DNA of 64,000 bases from Tillus elongatus (taxonomy: Eukaryota > Arthropoda > Insecta > Coleoptera > Cleridae). The notes below the pieces were generated by a model. It was given only the letters and a program-made list of their open reading frames with translations. It had not been told where the DNA came from and searched no databases. The position numbers and the translations under genes were made by a program. Location of the stretch: NCBI GenBank assembly GCA_964006375.1, contig OZ023262.1:93197654-93261653 (forward strand), in the 5' to 3' direction. Shown here piece after piece: positions 50,733-61,945 of the stretch; positions within the stretch are counted from its first letter, which is position 1, and the number at the start of each line of letters is the position of its first letter.

Positions 50733-53072
50733 ATGGTGTTGACGCGAAGTGGTGTAGGGACGGACTTTGCCAAAATGTCACAACCGACGACGGTTACAAT
50801 GACTACCGAACAGTTCGAAGCGCTGTTGGCGAAGATTTCGGGAATCGGTAGCAATCTGCCAAGTAGAACGGAGACACCCGATTCGAACAGTACACCGCCC
50901 ATGCCAGCTACCGGAAGTTTCGCGAACTGTACCGCGCGTTTTGACGGCTCGGACACAGCCAATGTCGATGCATTCTTGGACTCAGTGCTAACCTACAAAG
51001 ACTGTCTGTGTGTGACCGATGAAAATGCACTTCGCGGGTTTTCCAAGTTATTGGAAGGCAATGCGGCTACGTGGTGGCAAGGCGTCAAAAGAACCATTTC
51101 CAACTGGGAGGAAACCGTGACTACAATCACAGAAGTATATTCCAAGAAACTACCCCCTCCGGTAATTTTTCGTGAGATATTTTCACGAGAGCAAGCCGAA
51201 TGCGAATCGACAGAGTTATTTATATGCCATATTCGATCGCTGATCGCACAGCTACCATACACCCTTCAAGAAGAGGTTCAGTTGGACATGGTTTATGGCC
51301 TTCTGCATAGGAAGGTCCGCAAACGCATGCCACGCGCTGAATTCCAGACCTTTCAAGAGCTGACCAAGAAGAGTAGAAGCATCGAGTCTTCATTAGCAGA
51401 ACCTCAGTCTACAACGCAAAAAGTGGAAAGCGGGGCTTCTGGCAACAAAAAGCGCTGCACTTTTTGCAAGTACACGGGACACGAGCGCTCTGAATGTCGC
51501 AAGCTTAAGAAACGGGAAAAGTCCTCAGGTGTTAAGACCAGCCCGACCCAACAACAGGAAAAAGAAAGACCGAGGGTGGTATGTTATGGCTACGGCGCTG
51601 TGGGTGTTATCAGAGCAAAATGCCCAACATGCAGAAGTCAGACTTCGGAAGCACTAGAGTCAAATTCCGTTGAGTTCTGTGAATCGCTGGAAAATCAATT
51701 GGACACTCGGCCAACCCTGTACTTCAAGGTCAACACATTTAAAGGAGTTGGAATCGTTGACTCGGGAGCAACGACGAGCATTGCTAGCTACCAACTATAT
51801 CGACTTCTCAAGGAGGCGGGGCAGTCATTTTCGCAGCAGAGAATAGCGATAACTTACGCTGGTGGTCGCAGGCGGGAAGAGGACGTTCTAAAAGCGGAAG
51901 TTTTGCTTACTATTAATGGGAAAGAATTTCCGATGACGTTCACGATTTTTCCCAAGTTACGGGAGAACAGGACTCTCCTAGGCGTAGATTTCATGAGAAA
52001 GGCCAACATCGTTTTAGACGTTCCAAACGACAAATGGTTTTTCGCCGAAACGCCAGGTAATCAATTTCAGTTGTACACGCCCGAGCAGGCAAACATCAAG
52101 CAATATAGCAGTGTGTACCTGCGCCCGGAAGAGGGAGCAAGATTGACTTCGCAGCAGAGAGACGCAATAAATGAACTCTTGACGCTAAGTCGAGATATCT
52201 TCCGGAAGGGGGGAGCACCGACTGAGTTTGCTATTCATCGTATTGATACCGGTGACCATCAACCAGTATGGGTTCCGCCGTACCCTATGAGCGAACACAA
52301 GAAGAAGTTGCTTAGGGAAGAATTGGACAAGATGCCCTTCACTCCGCTCTACCATCCGGAAAGTAATCCGGTGGAAAGGAAGAACAGGGATCTGAAAACT
52401 CAACTTTCCATACTAGTCCAAGGCAAGCACAACGAGTGGGATGTGCATCTGAGCAGCATCAGATTTGCCATGAACACGACTACTTGCGAGTCAACACAGC
52501 ATACTCCGGCCTTCTTAACATTTGGTCGAGAGATGCGAGCTCCTTATGATACCATTTATGACTTGAGAAAGGTAGTCGAAGCAGAAAATTTTGTCCCACG
52601 CATTACACCATATCTAAAAAAGCTCACAAAGACACTATGTGAGGCTCATGAAGTTATGCTACGCAAGAAGGACTACCAGAAGGATAGAGTTGATGCGAAT
52701 AGGCGATATATTAAATTAAACGTGGGCGACATGGTTTTACTAAAGACTCACCGTCTTAGCGTCGCTGCAAGGGGATATACTTCTAAGTTTGCACCCAAGA
52801 GAGATGGCCCCTACATTATTGAAAAGGTGGTTACTCCAACTACCTACGAGCTAAGGTGCTACCAGGATAATCGAGTAATTGGAAAATTTCATGTTCGAGA
52901 CTTGACGCTGTTCCAGGGATCAGTGGGAGGTGTTCCTAATCCAGTAGCTTCTAAAAGAAGAAGAGGTCGACTCAAGAAGAATGTATCATCTACTTCTACC
53001 ACTCGGAAGAGAAGAGGACGGCCCAAGAAATCTCCAGCTTCTAAACTCCTCTCGTCTCCTCCAGAAGTTTAG
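50733..53072 (+). CDS. Gag-protease-integrase C-terminal fusion, 779 aa
   Basis: Single open frame from a good ATG (MVLTRSGVGTDFAKM) to TAG. Residues about 1-235 are a gypsy-type Gag (FDGSDTANVDAFLDSV, NAATWWQGV). A CCHC knuckle (CTFCKYTGHERSEC, about 242-255) follows. The second Cys-rich motif (CYGYGAVGVIRAKCPTC) has lost one Cys to Tyr. A retropepsin has its active site DSGATTSIAS at 343. The frame reaches the start of RT (KKLLREELDKM, to about 534), then jumps in frame to the end of the integrase core (LYHPESNPVERKNR, catalytic Glu kept) and the GPY region (KRDGPYIIEKVVTPTTYEL, about 690). The tail has two AT-hook-like motifs (RRRGRLKK, RRGRPKKSP). Most of RT, all of RNase H and the first two integrase acids are deleted. 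It cannot transpose alone. It might still make a protein. Confidence 0.9.
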   Translation: MVLTRSGVGTDFAKMSQPTTVTMTTEQFEALLAKISGIGSNLPSRTETPDSNSTPPMPATGSFANCTARFDGSDTANVDAFLDSVLTYKDCLCVTDENALRGFSKLLEGNAATWWQGVKRTISNWEETVTTITEVYSKKLPPPVIFREIFSREQAECESTELFICHIRSLIAQLPYTLQEEVQLDMVYGLLHRKVRKRMPRAEFQTFQELTKKSRSIESSLAEPQSTTQKVESGASGNKKRCTFCKYTGHERSECRKLKKREKSSGVKTSPTQQQEKERPRVVCYGYGAVGVIRAKCPTCRSQTSEALESNSVEFCESLENQLDTRPTLYFKVNTFKGVGIVDSGATTSIASYQLYRLLKEAGQSFSQQRIAITYAGGRRREEDVLKAEVLLTINGKEFPMTFTIFPKLRENRTLLGVDFMRKANIVLDVPNDKWFFAETPGNQFQLYTPEQANIKQYSSVYLRPEEGARLTSQQRDAINELLTLSRDIFRKGGAPTEFAIHRIDTGDHQPVWVPPYPMSEHKKKLLREELDKMPFTPLYHPESNPVERKNRDLKTQLSILVQGKHNEWDVHLSSIRFAMNTTTCESTQHTPAFLTFGREMRAPYDTIYDLRKVVEAENFVPRITPYLKKLTKTLCEAHEVMLRKKDYQKDRVDANRRYIKLNVGDMVLLKTHRLSVAARGYTSKFAPKRDGPYIIEKVVTPTTYELRCYQDNRVIGKFHVRDLTLFQGSVGGVPNPVASKRRRGRLKKNVSSTSTTRKRRGRPKKSPASKLLSSPPEV

Positions 53073-53080
53073 AGGGAGAG

Positions 53081-53312
53081 TGTAACACGATGCCTTGGCG
53101 TGGCCATGTGTTTCATCCCCATCGAACCGGCAGGGTGCGGGAATACAGGTGAGTCGACTGTTAAGGGGGCGACAGTTAAGTAGCGCCAAGCGAAGGATAC
53201 AGACATTTTTACACTAGTTGTTATTTCTTTGTTGTGTTAAAGTTTGTCATTATATTTGTTACCCATATGTACTTGTGTTTTCGGTGAAAGCTATCCACAA
53301 CCCCGTGTAACA
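53081..53312 (+). mobile_element. 3' LTR of the gypsy element
   Basis: About 232 bp, starting TGTAACACGATGCC and ending CCCCGTGTAACA (TG...CA). It directly follows the polypurine tract. No matching short target duplication was found around the element. Confidence 0.75.
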
Positions 53313-55960
53313 ATAACCACCTGTTATACCATTTAATAAAATTATACAAATAATTGCTAAGATTTTCCAATAACCTTTAATACACTTAAAACAACGACTT
53401 GCAAAATTTATAAAGGAATCTAACACATTTAAGTCAAATAATTTTTACATTTAAACAAATAATTGCTAAAATTTTACAGAAATACATTTCAACAAATAAT
53501 TGTAAATTATAAGAAGTCGCTTTTAAAGCACACCTCGATAAACCTGAATTCCTTCGTAAGGAAGTTGAGTAGATTTAGTGATTTATTTTCTCAAATTATT
53601 TTGATTACTTATTAATTACTAAGAGCTATATAGTTCGTTACATACAAAAAAAACTTATACATTCATAGAACGAAATTTAACTACTAGATGTTTTAATCCA
53701 TGAATTGTCAAATAATTCGTGTAAAATGTCACTTATAAAAAAATTACCATCTCTTGTATTTTCCAAAATTCTTATGTCTCATAACAGCTAAATCCAATAT
53801 TAGTGTTGAAACAAAAATTAAATTTAAAAATTTTTTTAATCTTAAATTTTTTTAAATTCAAACAATTATTACCAAATATGCAGTTTGAATAAAAATGTTT
53901 CTATTAAAATTTTTAATTATCTTTTAAGAGATGAATTTAGTCATTACACAAGGCATTAGACCTAATACAAATAAAACTAAGTCAATATAAAATTATCTTA
54001 TACCAAATTTCAAAATAAATAAAAAATAGTTTTGATTTCGTAAATCAATTTTCAGAAGTCATCAAAAATGTTACAAAAATTTTAGTTGCATTAACCAAAT
54101 CACAAATCAATATTTTATTATTGTAATCATGCACTAAAATCTGAGGAAAAACAAATCACTCAACAAATAAAAAACAAAAGGGGCTTTTGTCAATTATAGG
54201 GAATGTCAAACTTTTAGGCTTTTGTGAAAATTTTAAAGTTGAAACGCCAAGTTGAATTCGAAATAGTAGTATATTATAGCGTTTTTAACAAAGTAAAGAA
54301 AGATATTGAATTAATTTTTTTTTAATGACAAATGATACAGAGTGTACATTAAAAGACAACACGATTTAAAAGAAACTGAATTTTTAAATCTTATATTAAT
54401 CCTAATATGCCATAATTATTATAAAAATATTATTTTGACCCATAACTTTAGCATTAATTTTAAGCAACTCTTTAATAGTTTTGTAAAATAATTAGGTTCA
54501 GAAACCTCCTAAAAGTTGTCACAAAATTTTAAGAAAAAAGCTTTCAGAAATTTCACAAACAAGATCATAACAATATTAATGAGACGTACGCACAATTAAA
54601 ACAAAATTTTATTGACCAAACGCGGAAATTGAAGTGATCAATTTTACTAGTAAATATAATGTATGTCTCCAAGCAAAAATGGTCGTAACTGATATAAGCC
54701 CCAATTTCAAAGACCCTTAATCTCTTATAAACTCATTGAAGTTATACACCTTGATGCAATTAGTTTCGATAACTGCAAGTTCTTAACAATTTTCGAATTT
54801 TAGTAAATATGCACAGGCATATTACGCCTCAAATATTACAGTCCTGACCACATCCAACAAACTGCGTCACTTCATCTCTCACGATAATTATCTTTCAAAA
54901 TATTCTCAGACTCTAGACGCAAAGTAAAAAAAATCGGAACTCAAGGAGTTCTTTGTTAAAAATCCATTTGAAGATTACTACTACTACTACTCCTCAAAAT
55001 CCAAATTCAAATTCGCCTTAGAACAATTATATTCCACACTCTTAGGAAAATTACGTGTTCTTAAAATTTAGACTAATTAAAAATCACCTTAGATGCGATG
55101 CAAAATAAAATAGAATATAAGGCCGTTGTAGAATTTCAAGTAACAGTAAGTTTAAAATTAATAAAAAAAAAGGTATTAAAAAGAACATTTTTTCTTAATT
55201 TTAGTCAAACAACTAATACAAAAATATTTACTGCTAAGGACTTGAATGTCATTAAGAAACATTTAAAGCATACGTATAGTAAAAATAAGTTAATTAGTTT
55301 TGATCAAAATTACAACCTAAAGAAATAATCTTGGAGTTACCAAATTTATTGTTTTAATTATAAGAGACACAATTGTTCTCTCGTAAACTTCCTATTCCAA
55401 TATACTATTTCCGAATCGTTCCAACAACCCAAAACAATAAAGTATTTATATCATCTGCTTCGTTCTACTTAAAAACACCACTGAAGAATCTGTAGACAGC
55501 AGAACAATTCCAATCTGTTGAAGAAGCCACCAAATGTATTGATCAACGACATAAAAAGAAAACCCACACATCTTGATATGTCTCCTAGCTACTACAACCA
55601 ACCCTTATACAGCATCCGTTCAATTACGAAATGGAAATGTCGTGGTCATCAATATCAGAAAACCAGTATCTTTAAAGAATGCCATCAATATCAGATAGAT
55701 GGACCACCACAACCAGACCCTTATAGCCAACCAAGAAAAATGCAAAATATCCATCAACAGCGAAACTTACAAAAACCAGCAAACATGTCATGGGTGCCCC
55801 AGTAGATACAGCTGATACATCAACAGCCTCAACCTGTCATCAAGTTCAATTCGAGACATCCCAAAGAAGTCAACAAGTTAATATTCTAATGAAAATTCAA
55901 ATGGAGAAATTCAATCGCCATAATGTGGTAGGTCATAATGTGGTAGGTGGTAGTGGAATG
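53313..55960. other. AT-rich sequence with degenerate tandem repeats, no gene
   Basis: 53340-53530 continues the loose TTAAAACAA-type repeat found left of the gypsy element. The rest is AT-rich without recognised motifs. The open frames at 55098-55328 and 55518-55805 show no known family. Confidence 0.4.
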
Positions 55961-55964
55961 TTCC

Positions 55965-58900
55965 TTTACGTACGCCCGAGGAGGTACCACCCCATACATC
56001 AAGGGGCCGGTGAAGTCCCAATGGACGTTTTCGGTTCTGGTGTATGAGTCGGTTTCCCTTATAAGCAAAAATTATGATGGCTCCTCCTTGTACAAAATAT
56101 TCCGGAGGCAAAATACCCCTCCATTTGGATCTCCGGGAGAGGGGTGTACAGGGGGCGCCAACATCAAGATTTACCATATCCTTTTCGAATATATGTGGCC
56201 TAAAGTCTAACCTGAACTCCGTCCACCATTTCCTCCAGGCTAACAGGCCCCAACTCCTCTTCCTCACCGAAACCCAAATCAGTGCCAAAACAGCCTTAAT
56301 CACCTTAATTTCCCGGGGTATGAGCTCCTTACTTCCTTTAAATCGCATAGAGGCGTGTGCGCACACGTCCGTAGCAATCTACCATGCACCAGACTCCCCA
56401 ATTTAGAAGCTGGAAGAAAAGACATACTATGGATAAAACTCTCTCTCAGGGCTGCAACTAAATTCATCTGTTGCATTTACCGGTCACCTTCTGACAACAA
56501 CTTTGTCCAGCTCTTTGACTACCTTTCTGAAAAAACCGACTGATTTCTGAATATCCTTCCTCCGAGGTCACTATTCTTGGTCACTTTAAGGTCCATAATA
56601 AGGAATGGCTAGGATCTTCAAAAACCGATCCGCAAGGGAGAGCAGCGGAGGCCTTTGCAGTCAGCAATTCTTTAGCCAATGTGTTTCAGCAACCTACTTA
56701 CTTTCCTCGTATCCCAACACACAGCTCAAATCCCTTGGATCTCCTTCTTACTACACAACCTGAATTCTATAAGATATCAGTCACCGCCCCTCTTGGTCCC
56801 TCAGACCACACCATGGTCACTGCTTCCTGCGCATTGCAACCCGAAGTCACACAGTCATCACACCCACGTATCGTTTGGCATTACAACTCCGCAAACTGGG
56901 ACGAAATGCAGGATTACTTTTTCTCATTTCCATGGACATCTGTCTGCTTCTCTCATCCTGACTCCTCTGATATCTCACAAAACGTCATCGAAAGTATCCA
57001 AGCTGGCATGGAATTATTTATCCCACGTACACAGAAAACCTATTCAGCCACTCAAAAGGCCTGGTTCTCTAAATCCTGTGACAATGCCAGACTTGAAAAG
57101 GTCAAAGCTCACAAAACGCTTCTACACAATCCCAGTCAAGAAAATCGTCAAGCATTTAACGACGCAAGAAACCGCTATGTCCACATTCTTTCTGAGTCAA
57201 AAAACTCGTTTAATAACCACATCAAAAACAAAGTCCCCTTAAGCTCCAACGGCGGCAAACCCTTCTGGACTCTTGCTAAACCTATTGGGAATAATTTCTG
57301 CAAAAGCGCGTTCCCACCTCTTGTCTCAGGGGATGAAATTGTTTCTACCGCCCTGGGCAAGGCTGAACTTTTTGCTTCGTTGTTCGCCGGCAATTCTACT
57401 CTCAACCCACCTCCAAATGTTCAACCACCAACAGTCCCCAATGTCGCGCATAAAATGGCGGATATCATTTTCAAAACTAAAAAGGCACGAAAGATGCTCT
57501 CCTTTCTTAATGCCAGGAAAGCCTCTGGCCTTGACGAGATCCCAGCAATTGTTCTCAAAAAATGCGCACCAGAGCTTGCTCCTGTCCTGACTCGTCTGTT
57601 TCAGATATCTTGTAATAAAGGCATATTCCCTAGTAACTGGAAAACTGATCGAGTACAACCCATCCCCAAGAAAGCATCCAAAGCGCTTCCTAGCCTATTT
57701 CTCTCCTTTCAGTTGTCTCTAAAGTTGTGGAAAACTATATAAACACCGAATTTCTAAAATTTATCGAAAAACACAGTCTAAGCTACGACAGTCAGTATGG
57801 ATTCCGTCAGCGCAGATCGACTGCCGACCTCCTTTACTTTGTCACCCACTCTTAGAACAAGTCTATGGAACAACACGGTGAATCCCAGATTGCTGCTTTA
57901 GACATATCCAAAGCATTCGTCCAAGTCTGGCACGCAGCGCTGCTTAATAAACTTCCGGCCTATGGCCTACCACCAAAACTTTGTACCTGGACAGCAAATT
58001 TCCTCTCCAACAGGAGCATATCTGTTGCTGTGGATGGCCATTCCTCTAAACTGTATCCAATTAATGCAGGAGTTCCTCAAGGCTCAGCTTTAGCCCCTAC
58101 TTTGTTTCCTCTCCACATCAATGACCTTCTCTCTGGCACATCCAACCCAGTTCACAGTTACGCGGACGACAGCACCCTCCACTCAAATATACAATATTCT
58201 AAGCCTGTCTCTTTAGCCCAATTAGATGAGGATCGCAGACTCATGGAGGGTTCTATCTCCATGGATCTCCAGAAAGTATTAGACTGGGGAAGTAGAAATC
58301 TTGTACAATTCAACCCCACCAAATCACAGTCTTGCTTTCTTTCTCATAAGAGCTACACCAGCACTAGACCAATTACAATAAACAACCAAGTTATTCAAAG
58401 TAATGAGTCCTTTTCACTTGTTGGCATTTCTGTGGATCGAAATCTCAATTGGCACCAACATGTCACATCAATTGCATAAGCGGCTGCTAAGAAATTAGGT
58501 TTCCTCTTCCGGGCTCGCAAATACTTTTCACCAGCTAATCTCTATACCTTATATACTTCACAAGTAAGACCAAACCTCGAATACCGCTCCCACATCTGGG
58601 GTGATGCAGCCGCTTCTACACTCGTTATCCTGGACTCCATTCAGAAGAGAGCTATACGTCTCATCGGTAACCTTACCCTCACCCAAAGATTACCATCACT
58701 TGCCCACGGACGTGCTGTTGGTGACCTCTCTCTCTTTTATAGATATCTGCACGAGCACTGCTCAGAGGAGCTTCCTTCCATAGTTCCTCCACCTGCTGCC
58801 CCCAACCGATCTACCAGGGGAACAGAGCGAATGCACCCTTTTACTGTCCGGGTCACCAGACATAGAACATCTTGTTATGCCCCTTCTTTTGTCCCGAGGA

Positions 58901-59066
58901 CTTCCAAGTTGTGGAATTCCTTGCCGGAACATGTTTTTCCTTCGCCCCCGAACCTTCAAACCTTCAAGTCCAGAACTAACAAGTTGCCGCTTTCCTCCTT
59001 GTCGACACCCACGGTACGATAGTATTTAGGCTGTAAGGCCTCGTAGTGTGTCGTTGAAAAAAAAAA
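55965..59066 (+). mobile_element. Jockey/CR1-like non-LTR retrotransposon, nearly full length
   Basis: About 3.1 kb. The 5' part (GAGGTACCACCCCAT, GGGAGAGGGGTGTACAG) matches the 13.4-kb fragment. Endonuclease, RT and C-terminal regions follow in order, then a short 3' UTR (GGCTGTAAGGCCTCGTAG) and an A-rich tail (GAAAAAAAAAAG, 59056-59066). Neighbouring DNA is much more AT-rich. No target duplication was identified with certainty. Confidence 0.88.
56074..59020 (+). pseudogene. Endonuclease-RT ORF of the Jockey/CR1-like element
   Basis: The endonuclease start is ISFSNICGLKSNLNSVHHFL with LFLTETQIS (56190-56290). A frameshift leads to FICCIYRSPSDN (56460), and VTILGHFKVHN replaces the usual GDFN, so a nuclease acid is lost. 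From 56681 an open frame runs to 57742: PSDHTMV, then the RT entry ARKASGLDEIPAIVLKKCAP and SNWKTDRVQPIPKKAS. After stops and shifts, 57865-58479 has AALDISKAFVQVWHAALLNK (the second Asp of the usual KAFD is Val), INAGVPQGSALAPTLF and HSYADDSTLHS. A stop at 58479 interrupts KKLGFLFRARKYF, and the ORF ends with LWNSLPEHVFP. No RNase H. At least four lesions. Confidence 0.88.
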
Positions 59067-59526
59067 GAATGTACTACATCCCTTGGTACATTTGACGCAT
59101 ATGGAAAGAACCTGCATAGCCTGTAGCATCGTACTGGTCATACTATGCTACCTTCAGCAGACAATTGAGAAGAGAACCATGCAGCACAGGTCCAAGGACC
59201 AACTTACACCAGAAGAGCCCACCGGAAAGAACGAAGACGTTCTTCACACTAGGGGTGGAGGAATTATGTCACCCTGTATAATTACGTCGCCCTGTATATG
59301 ACAACCATAAATTAACTGCTCCGATATCCATGTGCATATCGTCCACTCAGCAAGACAACGACCCCTCGCAAGTGTGAGTTGCTCAATAGGAAACGCAGAA
59401 TAATCAGAAATAGTTTATAGGTGCACATACTGTTACATTTTAAGACTGATTCTTTACGTATTTAAATGTACTTTTTGGTTTTAAATAAATTAATTTTTTA
59501 TCAGAACGCCAAAAAGGCCTTATTTG
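59067..59526. other. Spacer between two non-LTR elements
   Basis: No coding motif recognised. It contains a near repeat TCACCCTGTATAATTACGTC followed by GCCCTGTATATGAC at 59269-59302 and a GCCAAAAAGGCC palindrome at 59507-59518. Confidence 0.4.
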
Positions 59527-61102
59527 GGTTAGGTTAGGTTAGGTTTGATTGTGAGTGGGCCATAGCTGTCCCTCCACCGCGACTATTGTGGCTCACGCCT
59601 AATAATCTATATTTCGCCCAACAAAGCCAGCCTCCTGCAGAGGTCGATAATCTTTGTGGGTGAAAGTTGATACAGATCCTCCGGGGCAAGCTTTCTCAAG
59701 CCAAAGATCAGGTATCTAGTCCTGTCCGCTGGCGGACAGGAACACAGTACGTACTCTGCTGTCTCGGCACTCTCCATACACAGCCGGCACTCGGTCTCCT
59801 GACCGACTCCAATACGGTGCATGTGGTGACTCAAGCGGCAGTGTCCTGTATACAGGCCGACTAGAGTACTCAGTTGTCTGTTTAACTCTAGAAGTTTTTT
59901 AGCTCTTGACTCAGACAGGCCATTTATAAAGGCCTTAGAAAGAGCTAATCCTGAAAGATTTTGCCAATACTCTATTGTCATTCTTTCTGTCCAGGCCTTT
60001 AAGGTGTGTTTTTCTGTGCATGATGTTATCTCCAGCACCGGTTCTGGTCCGACAAAGTCTCTCTGGGCACCACTCCTGGTAAGCGCGTCGGCCGCAACAT
60101 TGCCATCATAGTCCGAGTGACCCGGTATCCAGACCAGCGACACCTCATTACAGCTGCCCAGGGCAGATTTACAAGTCCATACCGTTTTTGAATTACACCG
60201 GTAGGAACCAAGAGCCTTTATTGCAGCTTGGCTATCTGCATATATCTTTATCGATTTGTGTGTGCACTGGTTTTTTATACTTTCCCTTGCACACATCTCG
60301 ATGGCATACACTTCTGCCTGGTGTATGGTTGCGTACTTGCTGAGGCTAGCTGATAGTATAGCATCGGTGCTGCCCCCATATGCGCCGGGTCCTACTCCCA
60401 TATTGGTTTTGGAGCCGTCAGAGTACCAGCAGAGTTCGGCTCTCAATAGGGTCGTTTTATTTCGCTCCCAGTCCTCCCTTTCCGAGAGGATGTTCCTGAA
60501 AGACAGATCTCTACTGATCTTTGTAGGCATCAAGTCTGAAACCATGACCCTCAATGTCATCTAGGAGTCCGGACTCTCCCAGACTGATTACCTTCGGCAT
60601 ACTGTCGGCCGTTTGTTTTAGCCTGTACGTTGTCCACCTCGCCACCCTCTTCAACCATATGTCAAGAGGTGGAATATTAAGGAGGACCTCCAGAGCGGCT
60701 GATGGTGCGGTGCTTATCGCTCCCGTTATCATCAGACAAGCTTGTCTCCGTATTTGAGTCAGTTTGGCCCTCGCGATACCACGAAGTGCCTTAGGCCACC
60801 CAACTATGGCTCCATATGTTATCACTGGTCTGATAACCACTACATAGAGTCAGTACATCTGTTGGGGCTTTGTTCCCCAGTTGTTTCCACAGATTCTCCG
60901 GCATGTCCACAGGGACAGTTTAGCCCTGCGGATTACATTCTCTAACTGTATGTCCCAGTTGAGCTTTTTATCTAGAGTAACCCTCATATATTTTGCTTGT
61001 TCCGAAAATGGAATCGTTTCCCCCATAAGAATAGGTGGTTTTAATTTGTCCAACCTTCTTCTTCTGGTTAATGGAACAACGATCGTTTTTCGGGGGTTCA
61101 CA

Positions 61103-61106
<4 letters not shown>
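59524..61106 (-). mobile_element. RNase H-bearing non-LTR element, 5'-truncated, pentamer tail
   Basis: Minus strand. The RT thumb region begins next to a (TA)n array at 61107 and runs through RNase H to the stop near 59607. A 3' UTR (GGCGTGAGCCACAATAG, GGCCCACTCACAATC) follows and the element ends in (AACCT)n, seen as GGGTTAGGTTAGGTTAGG on the plus strand. The same 3' end and tail occur at 15709-15868. RNase H downstream of RT places it in the I/LOA/R1-like group; the exact clade is not resolved. Confidence 0.88.
59607..61106 (-). pseudogene. RT C-terminus plus RNase H polyprotein
   Basis: First piece (61107-60850): MSVNPRKTIVVPLTRRRRLD, QAKYMRVTLDKKLNWDI and RRICGNNWGTKPQQMY. Second (60840-60511): RPVITYGAIVGWPKAL, TAPSAALEVLLNIPPLDIW. 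A frameshift near 60520-60560 leads to an unbroken 317-codon frame (60560-59607). It holds RNase H with its acids in YSDGSKTNMGVG, HQAEVYAIE, YADSQAAIKAL and GNVAADALTR. LLELNRQLSTLVGLYTGHC and a Cys-rich end CRLCMESAETAEYVLCSC follow. It stops after LCRRLALLGEI. The RT catalytic core is missing. The RNase H domain looks intact. Confidence 0.88.

Positions 61107-61187
<81 letters not shown>
61107..61187. repeat. (TA)n array between two retroelement pieces
   Basis: About 80 bp TA separating the non-LTR element (left) from a Penelope RT fragment (right). Confidence 0.97.
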
Positions 61188-61190
<3 letters not shown>

Positions 61191-61312
61191 ACTTTTTTGT
61201 TTGAGAAAAAACCCTTAAATTCGTTTGCTAGCCATTTCGCTATAATGTATGTAGGGGAATCTATAGCGGAAACAATAGGTCTCATCGATTTTCCGGGTTT
61301 ATAGATTTCCGG
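61188..61312 (-). pseudogene. Penelope-like RT fragment
   Basis: Minus strand: YKPGKSMRPIVSAIDSPTY then IIAKWLANEFKGFF (61310-61195). This is the RPIVS block near the start of the Penelope RT fingers. It is cut by the (TA)n array on one side; about 40 codons only. Confidence 0.7.
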
Positions 61313-61466
61313 GAGAGAACTAAATTAATAAAAATAATATTCATAATCAATCAAATCATTATAAAAATAATAAATAATAGTGTTGTATAATACTATGTAT
61401 TACAATTCGTCACCGCAACATAGGGACATTATCTATTAAAGTGAATAACACAGAGTTATTAAAAAG

Positions 61467-61469
<3 letters not shown>

Positions 61470-61555
<86 letters not shown>
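61470..61555. repeat. (TA)n array
   Basis: About 85 bp of pure TA. Confidence 0.97.
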
Positions 61556-61556
<1 letters not shown>

Positions 61557-61631
61557 GCTGTTTCCATTAATTTTCACAGAACTGTACATACAGAGATTCT
61601 CTAAATAATTAACACAAAACAGTGATGATAG

Positions 61632-61945
61632 TTGCAGGCAAATCATATATATTAACGGTAATTTTACATGGGATTTTAATGCAGATTTTGTGTTAATTAG
61701 GGCAGCAATCATTTTGGTAATTCGCCATGAAATAGAGTATGGAAATTGTGTATTGAAATCTGCGAATCGTGCTTTGCTTTTATGAATATAATATGGTTTG
61801 TCACCAAAATGTTTTTCTATTCCTTGTATACGTCAAAACAAATTTTACTACGGGCAAGGGAAAGTGCGAACATCTGGCATAGTGAACAATGTCACGCAAT
61901 ATGCCCTAACCACATTTCAAAGTATCTATATCGATGTCATATGAA
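61632..61945 (+). repeat. Dispersed repeat family V, copy 2
   Basis: GTTGCAGGCAAATCATATA, GGAAATTGTGTATTGAAATC, GCGAATCGTGCTTTG, CAATGTCACGCAATATGCCC and CAAAGTATCTATAT align with 33790-34165. Confidence 0.75.

Larger units (their letters stand above)
50708..53312 (+). mobile_element. Internally deleted Ty3/gypsy element
   Basis: One ORF (50733-53072), a purine tract AGAGGGAGAG (53071-53080) and a 3' LTR (53081-53312). The expected 5' LTR is missing except for TGTAACACGA at 50708-50717, which equals the first ten bases of the 3' LTR. Both flanks are AT-rich degenerate repeats. GC content of the ORF is clearly higher than its surroundings, indicating a comparatively recent arrival. Confidence 0.9.

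Noticed and set aside
55518..56047. Short proline/glutamine-rich frames as a host gene
   Set aside because: No known domain, no splice support, and the region runs into the 5' end of the Jockey-like element.
59521..59552. GGTTA repeats as an interstitial telomere block
   Set aside because: The run is only a few units and forms the 3' tail of a retroelement; the same UTR-tail junction recurs at 15850-15868.
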